Shown here: piece by piece, positions 1 to 4,884 of the stretch | Position numbering within the stretch: position 1 is the stretch's first letter | Layout: each line of letters opens with the position of its first letter | DNA from: a candidate division FCPU426 bacterium | GTDB taxonomy: Bacteria > Oederibacteriota > JAAXVQ01 > JAUVAV01 | Direction: 5' to 3' | NCBI GenBank assembly: GCA_030619365.1 | Contig: JAUXBQ010000082.1 | Coordinates: forward strand, 1 to 10,564 | Length of the DNA: 10,564 nucleotides | The notes under the pieces: model-generated | The model's input: only the letters and a program-made list of their open reading frames with translations | Databases searched by the model: none | Told to the model about the DNA's origin: nothing | Position numbers and translations under genes: made by a program

Positions 1-394
1 ATGAAAGAAAAAAATCCTGGTTTTCAATGTCGAAAAAGAAATCGCCGAAGGCATTGCCTTGGTTTTGGAGGCGGAATTTAATTGCAAGGCCATACGGGTC
101 TACCACAAGGATGAGGCCTTTAAGATTATCACTCAATTTAAACCCGATTTGGTCATCGGTTGCATGGCGACCATGATTGGCGGCGACATTGACTGGGTTC
201 GAAAGTTGCGGCAGCAATGCCCAAAATCACAATTGCCTATTATTCTCATCGGGAACTCAGACGAGGAAGAGATATCGCCGGAAGACCAGGAAACCCTTAA
301 ACAACTGGTCGACTATGTGCTTGCTTGCCCCTTCAGGCCCAATGCGCTCATTACCGCCGTAGAGACCTCTTTTTACAAAGATAATATCCATTAA
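1..394 (+). CDS. Degenerate receiver-domain (pseudo-receiver) protein, frame broken near its start
   Basis: Reads as a single CheY-like receiver domain of about 130 residues with no output domain. The fold signature is clear: a first strand KILVFNVEKEIAEG, a KPDLVIG strand, PIILIGNSDEEE and a final CPFRPNALITAV. With the start restored at base 1, every phosphorylation residue is missing: the acidic pair is N9/V10, the phosphoacceptor position is C54, the Thr/Ser position is G84 and the conserved Lys is C109. It therefore cannot be a normal phosphorelay receiver and may act as a constitutive or ligand-gated interaction module. The ATG at base 1 is out of frame with the domain by one base across a run of seven A (8-14); with six A it would read MKEKILVFNVEKE. 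In the frame as given, the only usable start is TTG at 59, which loses strand 1. A PilZ gene follows 73 bases later on the same strand. The family call is firm; the function is inference. Confidence 0.75.
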
Positions 395-453
395 TTTATC
401 CTTGTACATCCCGGCGAGACGAGAGTAAAATATTTGTAACTCACCGCAGGGAA

Positions 454-466
454 AGGGGTGACCCCT
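454..466 (+). promoter_or_regulatory. Small hairpin covering the Shine-Dalgarno of the first PilZ gene
   Basis: AGGGGTGACCCCT is an inverted repeat (AGGGG / CCCCT around TGA) lying directly before the ATG at 468. Its left arm is the only Shine-Dalgarno-like sequence (AAGGGG, nine bases from the ATG), so pairing would hide the ribosome site. The stem is short, and a regulatory role is inference. Confidence 0.35.
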
Positions 467-467
467 C

Positions 468-905
468 ATGTCTCAAATGTATAAAGGCGAGATCAGGGCA
501 GAGCAACGTCAATTTCCCCGCAGCCGTCTACAATTAATGGTTCATTATAAATTCCTCGAAGCTGGCGAAGTTTATCACGCCCTGGAAAGCAAATCCGACA
601 AGTTTGGGACCAAAGGCCTGTCCATGACCAGTGACCGGCAGCTGCGGGAAGGCCAGCATCTCTTGCTGACTCTTTTTTTGCCGCCCGAACCAACCACGGC
701 GCGACCGGACAATGTCGCGGTGGCGGAAGATGAGTGCCTGCCGGTCGTGGTGCTTTCCCGGGTAGTTTGGTGCCTGCCCCGCGACACCCGCCAATACCAG
801 GCCGGCGTCGAGTTTTTAGACGTGGAAGAAAAACACAAAAACCGTCTAAAGACGTTTCTGATTGAGCATCATCTGGATATAGACGCTTCCGCGCTTTATC
901 ATTAA
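468..905 (+). CDS. PilZ-domain protein (first of three), c-di-GMP signature partly lost
   Basis: A single-domain PilZ protein of 145 residues, soluble, with no signal peptide or membrane segment. PilZ domains normally bind c-di-GMP through an RxxxR motif and a D/NxSxxG motif. Here RxxxR is present (R14, R18, in RQFPRSR). The second motif is degraded: the D/N and Ser positions are K45 and G47, and only G50 remains. Other PilZ hallmarks are the hydrophobic strand with VVVLSRVVW (about 93-101) and YQAGVEFLDV (about 110-119), followed by a C-terminal helix. It may bind c-di-GMP weakly or act as a partner-binding PilZ. The start ATG has AAGGGG nine bases upstream, inside a small hairpin. It follows the receiver-like gene on the same strand and is a clear paralogue of the broken PilZ gene at 2767-3200: both start with MYKG/MYRG, share RVVW, and match through the C-terminal helix. 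Confidence 0.85.
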   Translation: MSQMYKGEIRAEQRQFPRSRLQLMVHYKFLEAGEVYHALESKSDKFGTKGLSMTSDRQLREGQHLLLTLFLPPEPTTARPDNVAVAEDECLPVVVLSRVVWCLPRDTRQYQAGVEFLDVEEKHKNRLKTFLIEHHLDIDASALYH

Positions 906-1013
906 CCTTCCCCACGGAATACACCACTTTTATTCTTTCCCTGCGTAAACCCCAATTCTTCTGCTGCGGTTCGAGTTCATATCTCGCGTGTGATGGCCCC
1001 GGATGCCGGGGTG

Positions 1014-1022
1014 TGCTATACT
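1014..1022 (+). promoter_or_regulatory. Extended -10 promoter-like element
   Basis: TGCTATACT gives the TGn extension plus a -10 box close to TATAAT. There is no good -35, as allowed for extended -10 promoters. It lies 37 bases before the ATG of the small membrane peptide, with a strong Shine-Dalgarno between. Just upstream, CCCCGG/CCGGGG (997-1011) can form a six-pair hairpin. Confidence 0.4.
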
Positions 1023-1058
1023 TGAGAACAGACGATTTGGCGAGTGAGGAGCTGGTTT

Positions 1059-1187
1059 ATGGCGAATCCTGGTTGTTTTGAAAATTATCCCATGCGGATT
1101 GTAGTAATAGCCAATCTGCTGTCCCTGGCGGTCTATGGCCTGGGCGCGCTGATCATGTTCCAATTGGGCTGCCCGGCCGCCGCGTGA
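1059..1187 (+). CDS. Short membrane peptide, probably the truncated N-terminus of a larger membrane protein
   Basis: A 42-residue frame starting MANPGCFENYPMRIVV and ending in CPAAA. Residues about 12-36 form one convincing transmembrane segment (VVIANLLSLAVYGLGALIMF). Support for translation is good: GAGGAG stands seven bases before the ATG, and an extended -10 box stands 37 bases before that. The hydrophobic frame stops abruptly a few codons after the helix, about 40 bases before the recognisable end of the pgl fragment on the opposite strand. From memory, small uncultivated-phylum membrane proteins share this kind of N-terminus (FENYP then IVxxxNLxSLAxYxxGA) and go on for another 60-100 residues with a Cys-rich stretch. 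If so, this is a 5' fragment cut by a deletion. It could instead be a true single-pass small protein. No function is assigned. Confidence 0.45.
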   Translation: MANPGCFENYPMRIVVIANLLSLAVYGLGALIMFQLGCPAAA

Positions 1188-1207
1188 TCCAAAAACCACG
1201 TGACTTC

Positions 1208-1234
1208 GCCCGCCGGGAGGACACGGCCCGCCGG
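1208..1234. repeat. 9-bp direct repeat at the end of pgl homology
   Basis: GCCCGCCGG occurs at 1208-1216 and again at 1226-1234, 18 bases apart. The second copy is the Ser-Gly-Gly codons of the pgl remnant (minus strand), exactly where recognisable pgl sequence ends. Such microhomology is a plausible scar of a deletion or slippage, but at this GC content chance is possible. Confidence 0.45.
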
Positions 1235-1352
1235 ACAAGGCCAGGATAAACCGGCCGCGGGCAATAACCGCGTCCTTTGCCAATGAAGTCAGGTAATCCG
1301 CCGCCTGGCCCAGCGACTTCACATCCTGGAAAATTCGTGTTTGGATATTAAT
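1227..1352 (-). pseudogene. pgl: 6-phosphogluconolactonase N-terminal remnant
   Basis: Directly downstream of glk on the same strand, about 42 codons read INIQTRIFQDVKSLGQAADY and continue to IARGRFILALSGG. This is the N-terminus of 6-phosphogluconolactonase (Pgl/DevB type): an early 'xVFxDxxxLaxAAA' helix, then 'ARGRFxLALSGG', the phosphate-binding strand and loop. The sugar-phosphate loop should continue as S/GTP and the protein for another ~180 residues. Instead it runs into unrelated sequence (PCPPGG) and none of the later lactonase motifs appears. There is no ATG in frame just after the glk stop; an ATT stands at the expected start. Pgl normally hydrolyses 6-phosphogluconolactone between Zwf and Gnd, so this copy is dead. 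Assignment rests on motif recognition only. Confidence 0.65.
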
Positions 1353-1356
1353 TTGT

Positions 1357-2346
1357 CTATCCCAACTGGCGCAGGGCGTGGCGGGCGGCACCGAGCAGGG
1401 CGGTTTTCGGATCGAGGATTACCTGGACCCGAATCATGCTCAATAAATCAGCCATGCGGCCTTTGTGGCGAAAGGCCTGAGCAAAAGCGGGGGTGCGCAG
1501 AACCGGCAATATTTTCGGCGCAATACCGCCTCCCAGAAAAACGCCGCCCAGGGCCAGGGATTTCAGGGCCAAGTTCCCGGCTTCGGCGCCATAGAGACGG
1601 GCAAAACGGTCCAGGGCCAGCTCACAGAGCGGAACTTCTTTATTTAGCGCCAATTGGGTAATCACCGCGCTGGGATCTTCCCGCTGGAAACGTTCGCCCA
1701 GCCAGCCTGGTTCTTCGCCTTTGCCGGTATCCCTGAGAAATCGGTAAATCCGGAACAAGCCAGGGCCGGAAAGAAGCCGCTCAATGCTCACGTGTTCGAA
1801 TTCCCGGAGGAAAAACCGGAGCATTTCAATTTCAAGCTCATCCCGTGGGCTGAAATCCGTATGTCCGCCTTCCGAGGGGGAGGGGATCCACTCTTGCCCG
1901 TTCCAGAACAAGATGGCTTCTCCCAAGCCGGTCCCGGCGGCGAGCAAAGCGGCATTGCCCTCCACGACCGGCACATCGGGCGTGAGCAGCTCCAGTTGGT
2001 CCGGCGAGAGTTCGGGAATACCATAGGCCGTGGCCACCAGATCATTAATAAGCTCAATTCGGGGGAGTTTTGATTTGGCTTGCAGATCTTTTTGATCAAT
2101 ATCCCAGCTGAGATTCGGTGCTTCGCAGCGTCCGTCCTGAAGAGGGCAAGCAACACCCAAACAAGCGGCAGTGACGGGACGCTTATTATCTTTCAGAAAT
2201 TGATTGATAATCTCGCTTAAATCCGAGAAAGAATTGGTGGGGTAGGTTTCTTCCCGCACGGATTGCAAGCCTTTGTCACGGACTTCAAAAAAACCCAGAT
2301 TAGCCTTGGTGCCGCCTACATCGCCCGCTAGGATCAAGGTGGACAT
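1357..2346 (-). CDS. glk: Glucokinase (ROK-unrelated, E. coli Glk type)
   Basis: Cytoplasmic ATP-dependent glucokinase making glucose 6-phosphate, 329 residues and full length for the GLK family (E. coli 321). Visible in order: the phosphate-1 loop LAGDVGGTKANLG (7-18), the catalytic NDL with D102, GTGLGEA (138-144), EGGHTDFSPRDELEIE with glucose ligands E159 and H162, E189 in SIERLLSGPG, and GGVFLGGGIAPKI near the C-terminus. The ATG is placed by AAAGGG about eight bases upstream, which lies inside the 3' end of the zwf remnant. Only five bases separate that stop from this start, so glk was the middle gene of a zwf-glk-pgl operon. Both partners are now fragments, yet glk has an unbroken frame with all key residues, suggesting it is still selected. 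A promoter-like pair at 2636-2664 could drive it. Confidence 0.93.
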   Translation of the reverse strand: MSTLILAGDVGGTKANLGFFEVRDKGLQSVREETYPTNSFSDLSEIINQFLKDNKRPVTAACLGVACPLQDGRCEAPNLSWDIDQKDLQAKSKLPRIELINDLVATAYGIPELSPDQLELLTPDVPVVEGNAALLAAGTGLGEAILFWNGQEWIPSPSEGGHTDFSPRDELEIEMLRFFLREFEHVSIERLLSGPGLFRIYRFLRDTGKGEEPGWLGERFQREDPSAVITQLALNKEVPLCELALDRFARLYGAEAGNLALKSLALGGVFLGGGIAPKILPVLRTPAFAQAFRHKGRMADLLSMIRVQVILDPKTALLGAARHALRQLG

Positions 2347-2351
2347 TTAAC

Positions 2352-2537
2352 TCACCCTTTCGACTCGGGATTGCGCCAGGTGTGGCTTGGCAGCAGAATG
2401 TCATCCGCGGCGGACGGGCCCCAGGATCCGGCCGGGTAGGTTGCCAGGGGACTCCTGGCTGAATCGGTTTCCCAGTGCCTGAGCACCGGCGCGAGCAGGG
2501 TCCAGGAGGCCAGCACGCCAAGGCAGGCAAATAATAG
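2352..2537 (-). pseudogene. zwf: Glucose-6-phosphate dehydrogenase C-terminal remnant
   Basis: The last ~60 codons before glk read VLASWTLLAPVLRHWETD, then YPAGSWGPSAADDILL and a final WRNP. This is the C-terminal end of G6PDH (Zwf): the helix 'AW..v.PiLe.WE', followed by the family-typical 'YPAGSWGP.aAD.LL'. Nothing upstream on this strand looks like the rest of the ~480-residue enzyme: the NADP fold, the RIDHYLGK active-site motif and the long central region are all absent. The open frame does continue upstream to a stop at 2661-2663 but with unrelated residues, and it turns into non-zwf sequence near LAYLLF. The stub still carries the Shine-Dalgarno for glk. It is best read as a 5'-deleted zwf, possibly kept only as a leader for glk. 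The YPAGSWGP match is strong; the exact break is uncertain by about ten codons. Confidence 0.75.
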
Positions 2538-2635
2538 ATATGCAAGCTGGGTTGGCCGGGCGTGAGGCAAAAGGTCAATTCGGTTGATGTCACTGGCTGA
2601 CCGGCCTACAATAAGGTAGAAGCGATCCGGAAAAG

Positions 2636-2664
2636 ATCGTACTTCCGAACAACCTGAATGTCAA
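2636..2664 (-). promoter_or_regulatory. Sigma-70-like promoter towards the zwf remnant and glk
   Basis: On the minus strand, a perfect TTGACA (2659-2664), a 17-base spacer and TACGAT (2636-2641, four of six consensus positions). It points at the zwf stub and glk, with a predicted start near 2629. It would let glk be transcribed although the original operon head is gone. The rest of 2538-2766 holds no recognisable gene. Confidence 0.5.
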
Positions 2665-2692
2665 ATGCAAAAAGGGACGGCTGGCCGAGAAT

Positions 2693-2710
2693 AAAAAAAG
2701 GCCTCCGGCC
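2693..2710 (-). terminator. Weak terminator-like hairpin with T-run
   Basis: Read on the minus strand, GGCCGGAGGCC followed by seven T. The stem has only four GC pairs with a three-base loop, so it is marginal. It would stop antisense transcripts coming from the PilZ-2 side before the glk promoter. Confidence 0.25.
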
Positions 2711-2766
2711 AAATTAACATAAACTTAAAAACACGTGACAAGACTCCACAGGAAAAGGACGGACAG

Positions 2767-3200
2767 ATGAAGAAAATGTATCGGGGCAAGGTCGAGGTGG
2801 AGAACCGGAGCTATCACAGACTTCATTTCAATCTGGGCATACGGTTTGCCGTCATGCAAAAGGGCGAATTGCCCAAGCCGATTAAAAGCCTGTCTGCGGA
2901 CATGGGAGCGGGTGGAATGGCCATGCACACCACCATCCGCTGAGCGTGGGGCAGCTACTGACAATCAACCTCTATCTGCCGCCGTGGGAAGTCAATATAA
3001 ACTCGCCTGAGGTCCTGCCCAACTATTGCGAAGAGGACTGCGAACCTGTGACGATCCTGGCCCGGGTGGTTTGGAGCAAGTCACTGCCTGGTCACGCACA
3101 CAAAGCCGGCCTGGAATTCTACGATGTCGACCGTAAAAACCGCAAACAGGTCAAACACTTCCTGGTGGAATACGAACTGGACGAAAAAACCACCTCCTGA
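2767..3200 (+). pseudogene. PilZ-domain protein (second), split by a single-base frameshift
   Basis: Two plus-strand frames together make one PilZ protein of about 144 residues. The first (ATG 2767, AAGGA seven bases upstream) reads MKKMYRGKVEVENRSYHRLH and has RxxxR (R14, R18) and D45-x-G-x-x-G50, then ends at TGA 2941-2943. The second frame carries PLSVGQLLTINLYLPPW, then EPVTILARVVW, KAGLEFYDV and the C-terminal helix, ending at 3200. Aligned with the first PilZ (468-905), the break falls between MHTT and PLSVGQ, exactly where one base is missing (about 2930-2938). The summed length, 434 bases, is one short of a 145-codon gene. The second half has a possible GTG at 2946, but no domain starts there. 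Either a recent inactivating mutation or a base-call error explains it; everything else in the frame is conserved. The Ser of DxSxxG is Gly here. Confidence 0.8.
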
Positions 3201-3280
3201 CCGGAACCGGGCCGGGCCGGGCGGGTCAGGCCACGACAGCGGGACGGGAACACCGCACGGGCTATTTGGTGAGCAAGTTT

Positions 3281-3676
3281 TTACTTAGCTTGACCATTAT
3301 TGGATTTTGCGTCCTCCATGACCTCGCTGATAATGATGTCCATGTCTGTCAGCTGTTTCAGCGTCATGGGCTCCAACTTGAGACCACATGTCGTGCAGTT
3401 TTTCTCGTCATTCCAGCGCTTCCACTGGATTTTTCCGTGTCCTTTGATTTCTACAAAAGGATTGGGTAAATCCAGCTTGAAATCCAAGCGGTTTCTCTCG
3501 ATCAGTTCGGAAGAGAGGGGGAGTTCCACGCGCATGCCGTTGAGGCTGATATCCTGGATGCGTCCCTGGGTGCATATTTTACGTATCCCTTTTTCGTCCT
3601 CGTAGGTGAATGTCACCGGAAGATCAACGTACACGCGCTCTTCAATTCGTCCGTTTGCTTGGTCCTTTTTCTTCAT
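3281..3676 (-). CDS. PilZ-domain protein (third), intact c-di-GMP motifs
   Basis: A 131-residue PilZ protein, clearly distinct from the other two in sequence. Both c-di-GMP signature motifs are complete: R10-x-x-x-R14 in GRIEERVYVDLP and D42-I-S-L-N-G47 in QDISLNGMRV. The rest of the barrel is recognisable (FVEIKGHGKIQWKRW at about 74-88, then TCGLKLEPM) and there is a hydrophilic C-terminal helix. It is thus the one PilZ in this window predicted to bind c-di-GMP, as a stand-alone effector in the cytoplasm. Its target is not evident. The start follows the stop of the RHH gene by six bases, and its Shine-Dalgarno (AGGAGG, about 11 bases from the ATG) lies in the last codons of that gene, so the two are co-transcribed and probably translationally coupled. 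Confidence 0.88.
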   Translation of the reverse strand: MKKKDQANGRIEERVYVDLPVTFTYEDEKGIRKICTQGRIQDISLNGMRVELPLSSELIERNRLDFKLDLPNPFVEIKGHGKIQWKRWNDEKNCTTCGLKLEPMTLKQLTDMDIIISEVMEDAKSNNGQAK

Positions 3677-3682
3677 GAAGTC

Positions 3683-3862
3683 TCAGTCCTCCTTTTTGGT
3701 TTGGTATAGTTCCTGTTCTTTCATGCGTAAAACATTAAGCAGGTAATACTCCAGCGCTTCCCGCACGACAAAGCTAAAACTTCTTTTTTTCTGGCCGGAG
3801 ACCGCGCGTAGAGTATCGATGATTTTGGCGTCGTTTTCGGGAATGTAAAAGTTAATGATCAT
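3683..3862 (-). CDS. Ribbon-helix-helix (CopG/Arc-type) regulator
   Basis: A 59-residue protein, MIINFYIPENDAKIIDTLRA, followed by KKRSFSFVVREALEYYLL and a charged tail ending KKED. This is the ribbon-helix-helix plan: strand IINFYIP (residues 2-8), helix A (about 10-22), a basic turn with Ser, and helix B (FSFVVREALEYYLL, 29-42). Such proteins dimerise through the strand and insert it into the major groove. AGGAGGA stands six bases before the ATG. It heads an operon with the intact PilZ gene. There is no toxin gene next to it, so a toxin-antitoxin role is not supported; auto-regulation and control of pilZ are more likely. The tandem 10-bp repeat over its own -10 box fits RHH operators, which are commonly short repeated half-sites. 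The protein is too short to assign to a named family. Confidence 0.8.
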   Translation of the reverse strand: MIINFYIPENDAKIIDTLRAVSGQKKRSFSFVVREALEYYLLNVLRMKEQELYQTKKED

Positions 3863-3881
3863 GCTGGGTCCTCCTGTTATC

Positions 3882-3901
3882 TTATATGATATTATATGAT
3901 A
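3882..3901. promoter_or_regulatory. Tandem 10-bp repeat, putative RHH operator
   Basis: TTATATGATA occurs twice with no gap (3882-3891 and 3892-3901), so both copies face the same side of the helix. The pair covers the -10 box and start region of the RHH-pilZ promoter. Binding there would block transcription, which suggests autorepression by the 59-residue regulator. Inference from position and spacing. Confidence 0.55.
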
Positions 3902-3918
3902 CTATAATATTATGTCAA
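3891..3918 (-). promoter_or_regulatory. Consensus sigma-70-type promoter of the RHH-pilZ operon
   Basis: On the minus strand, TTGACA (3913-3918), 16 bases, TATAAT (3891-3896): both boxes match consensus perfectly. The RHH start codon is 28 bases downstream of the -10. Such a strong promoter in front of a small DNA-binding protein implies repression in normal conditions. Confidence 0.8.
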
Positions 3919-3940
3919 CAAAAAAAATAATTCAGTCATC

Positions 3941-3968
3941 GTAGGGAACGGTCGAGACCGTTCCCTAC
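3941..3968. repeat. Perfect 28-bp palindromic REP-like element
   Basis: GTAGGGAACGGT (3941-3952) and its exact reverse complement (3957-3968) surround CGAG. It lies between two divergent promoters, so it is not the terminator of either neighbour. CAGTCA flanks it on both sides (3933-3938 and 3968-3973), the second copy overlapping the palindrome by one base. Similar GGGAACGGTC palindromes are, from memory, dispersed in several uncultivated bacterial lineages; the copy number here is unknown. Confidence 0.75.
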
Positions 3969-3988
3969 AGTCAGGCGGGTGTTTTCCC

Positions 3989-4016
3989 TTTACAAATAAC
4001 GAAAAAAACGTATAAT
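3989..4016 (+). promoter_or_regulatory. Sigma-70-type promoter of yebC
   Basis: TTTACA (3989-3994), a 16-base A-rich spacer, and a perfect TATAAT (4011-4016). The transcript would start near 4023, about 26 bases before the yebC ATG, leaving a short leader with GGAGG eight bases from the start codon. Confidence 0.75.
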
Positions 4017-4048
4017 TCCCCTATATTTTTGCTCTGGAGGATTGTTTT

Positions 4049-4804
4049 ATGTCTGGACATTCGAAATGGGCATCCATTAAACGTTCCAAGGCGGTCACTG
4101 ACGCCAAACGTGGCAAAGCATTCACCAAGGTCACCAAGGAAATCATCCAAGCCGCGAAAACCAGCGGCGGCAATCCGGACATGAACCCCAGGCTGCGGAC
4201 CGCCATTCTGGCCGCCAAGGCCGTCAATATGCCGCAGGACAACATTAAGAAAGCCATCATGAAGGGCACCGGCGAACTGACCGCGGAATCCTTAGACGAT
4301 ATCATTTACGAAGGATACGGCCCGGGCGGCGTGGCCATCATGATTGAAATAACCACGGACAACAAGAACCGGACCGCCTCGGAGATCCGATCGATCTTTT
4401 CCAAGCGTCATGGGAATCTGGGAGAACCAGGTAGCGTGGCCTGGATGTTCGAGAAAAAAGGGCAGATTCTCGTTCCACAGGACGCTATCGGCGAGGACGA
4501 ATTGATGGCCCTGGCGCTGGATTCCGGAGCCGAGGATATCAGCACCGAGGAAACAATGTTCACCGTCACCACCGCGCCCAACGATTTTGAAGCGGTTTAT
4601 AACGCCATCAAGGGCAAGCTGGAGCCGGAGTCCGCGGAAATCTCCCTGGTGCCGAAAAACACCGTCCTGGTGGAGGGCGAAAAAGCCGCCGGTCAATTGC
4701 TGGCGCTCATGGAAGCGCTGGAAGACCAGGATGACGTGCAGAAAGTCCACGCGAATTTCGATATTCCGGACGCACTAATGGAAAAGTTACGGGACAGCGA
4801 ATGA
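4049..4804 (+). CDS. yebC: YebC/PmpR-family translation factor or regulator
   Basis: A 251-residue cytoplasmic protein of the YebC/PmpR (TACO1) family, full length. The family opening is intact (MSGHSKWASIKRSKAVTDAK, where most members have AGHSKW-NI), as are the following RGKAFTKVTKEI, MPQDNIKKAI, YEGYGPGGVA and NKNRTASEIR. The later GSVAWMFEKKG and the acidic GEDELM...SGAED stretch complete the three-domain fold. Members were first described as DNA-binding regulators; more recent work shows YebC relieving ribosome stalling at proline-rich stretches. GGAGG lies eight bases before the ATG and a clear promoter lies upstream. In many bacteria yebC sits beside ruvC; here it leads into phospholipid genes instead. 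An 80-base gap with two hairpins separates it from the next gene. Confidence 0.96.
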   Translation: MSGHSKWASIKRSKAVTDAKRGKAFTKVTKEIIQAAKTSGGNPDMNPRLRTAILAAKAVNMPQDNIKKAIMKGTGELTAESLDDIIYEGYGPGGVAIMIEITTDNKNRTASEIRSIFSKRHGNLGEPGSVAWMFEKKGQILVPQDAIGEDELMALALDSGAEDISTEETMFTVTTAPNDFEAVYNAIKGKLEPESAEISLVPKNTVLVEGEKAAGQLLALMEALEDQDDVQKVHANFDIPDALMEKLRDSE

Positions 4805-4807
4805 GCC

Positions 4808-4843
4808 GGCGTTGCGACGCCATGGTCCGGTCCTGACCGGCCC
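4808..4843 (+). other. Two adjacent intercistronic hairpins
   Basis: GGCGT-TGCG-ACGCC (4808-4821) and GGtCCGGT-CCTG-ACCGGcCC (4824-4843) stand side by side after the yebC stop. There is no T-run, so simple termination is unlikely. They may stabilise the yebC 3' end or set different expression of yebC and the lipid operon. Confidence 0.45.
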
Positions 4844-4884
4844 GGAGAATACGGAGACCCCAGGGAAAGGAGTTGGTTGTCCGC

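Noticed and set aside
493..927. Minus-strand frame of 144 codons opposite the first PilZ gene
   Set aside because: No recognisable motif and fully overlapped by a well-supported PilZ gene with a start signal.
957..990. GGTTCGAGTTC resembling a tRNA T-loop
   Set aside because: The flanking bases do not pair into a T-stem, and no acceptor, D or anticodon arm can be built around it.
930..1391. A 153-codon minus-strand frame spanning the end of glk, the pgl remnant and beyond
   Set aside because: Only its middle 42 codons resemble a known protein (pgl). The first part overlaps glk out of frame and the last part is low-quality sequence antisense to the small membrane peptide.
3201..3280. Repeated GGGCC units between the two convergent PilZ genes as a terminator
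   Set aside because: GC-rich but without a clear stem followed by a T-run on either strand.
3683..3862. Toxin-antitoxin module based on the RHH gene
   Set aside because: The partner is a PilZ protein with intact c-di-GMP motifs, not a RelE, MazF or PIN-type toxin.
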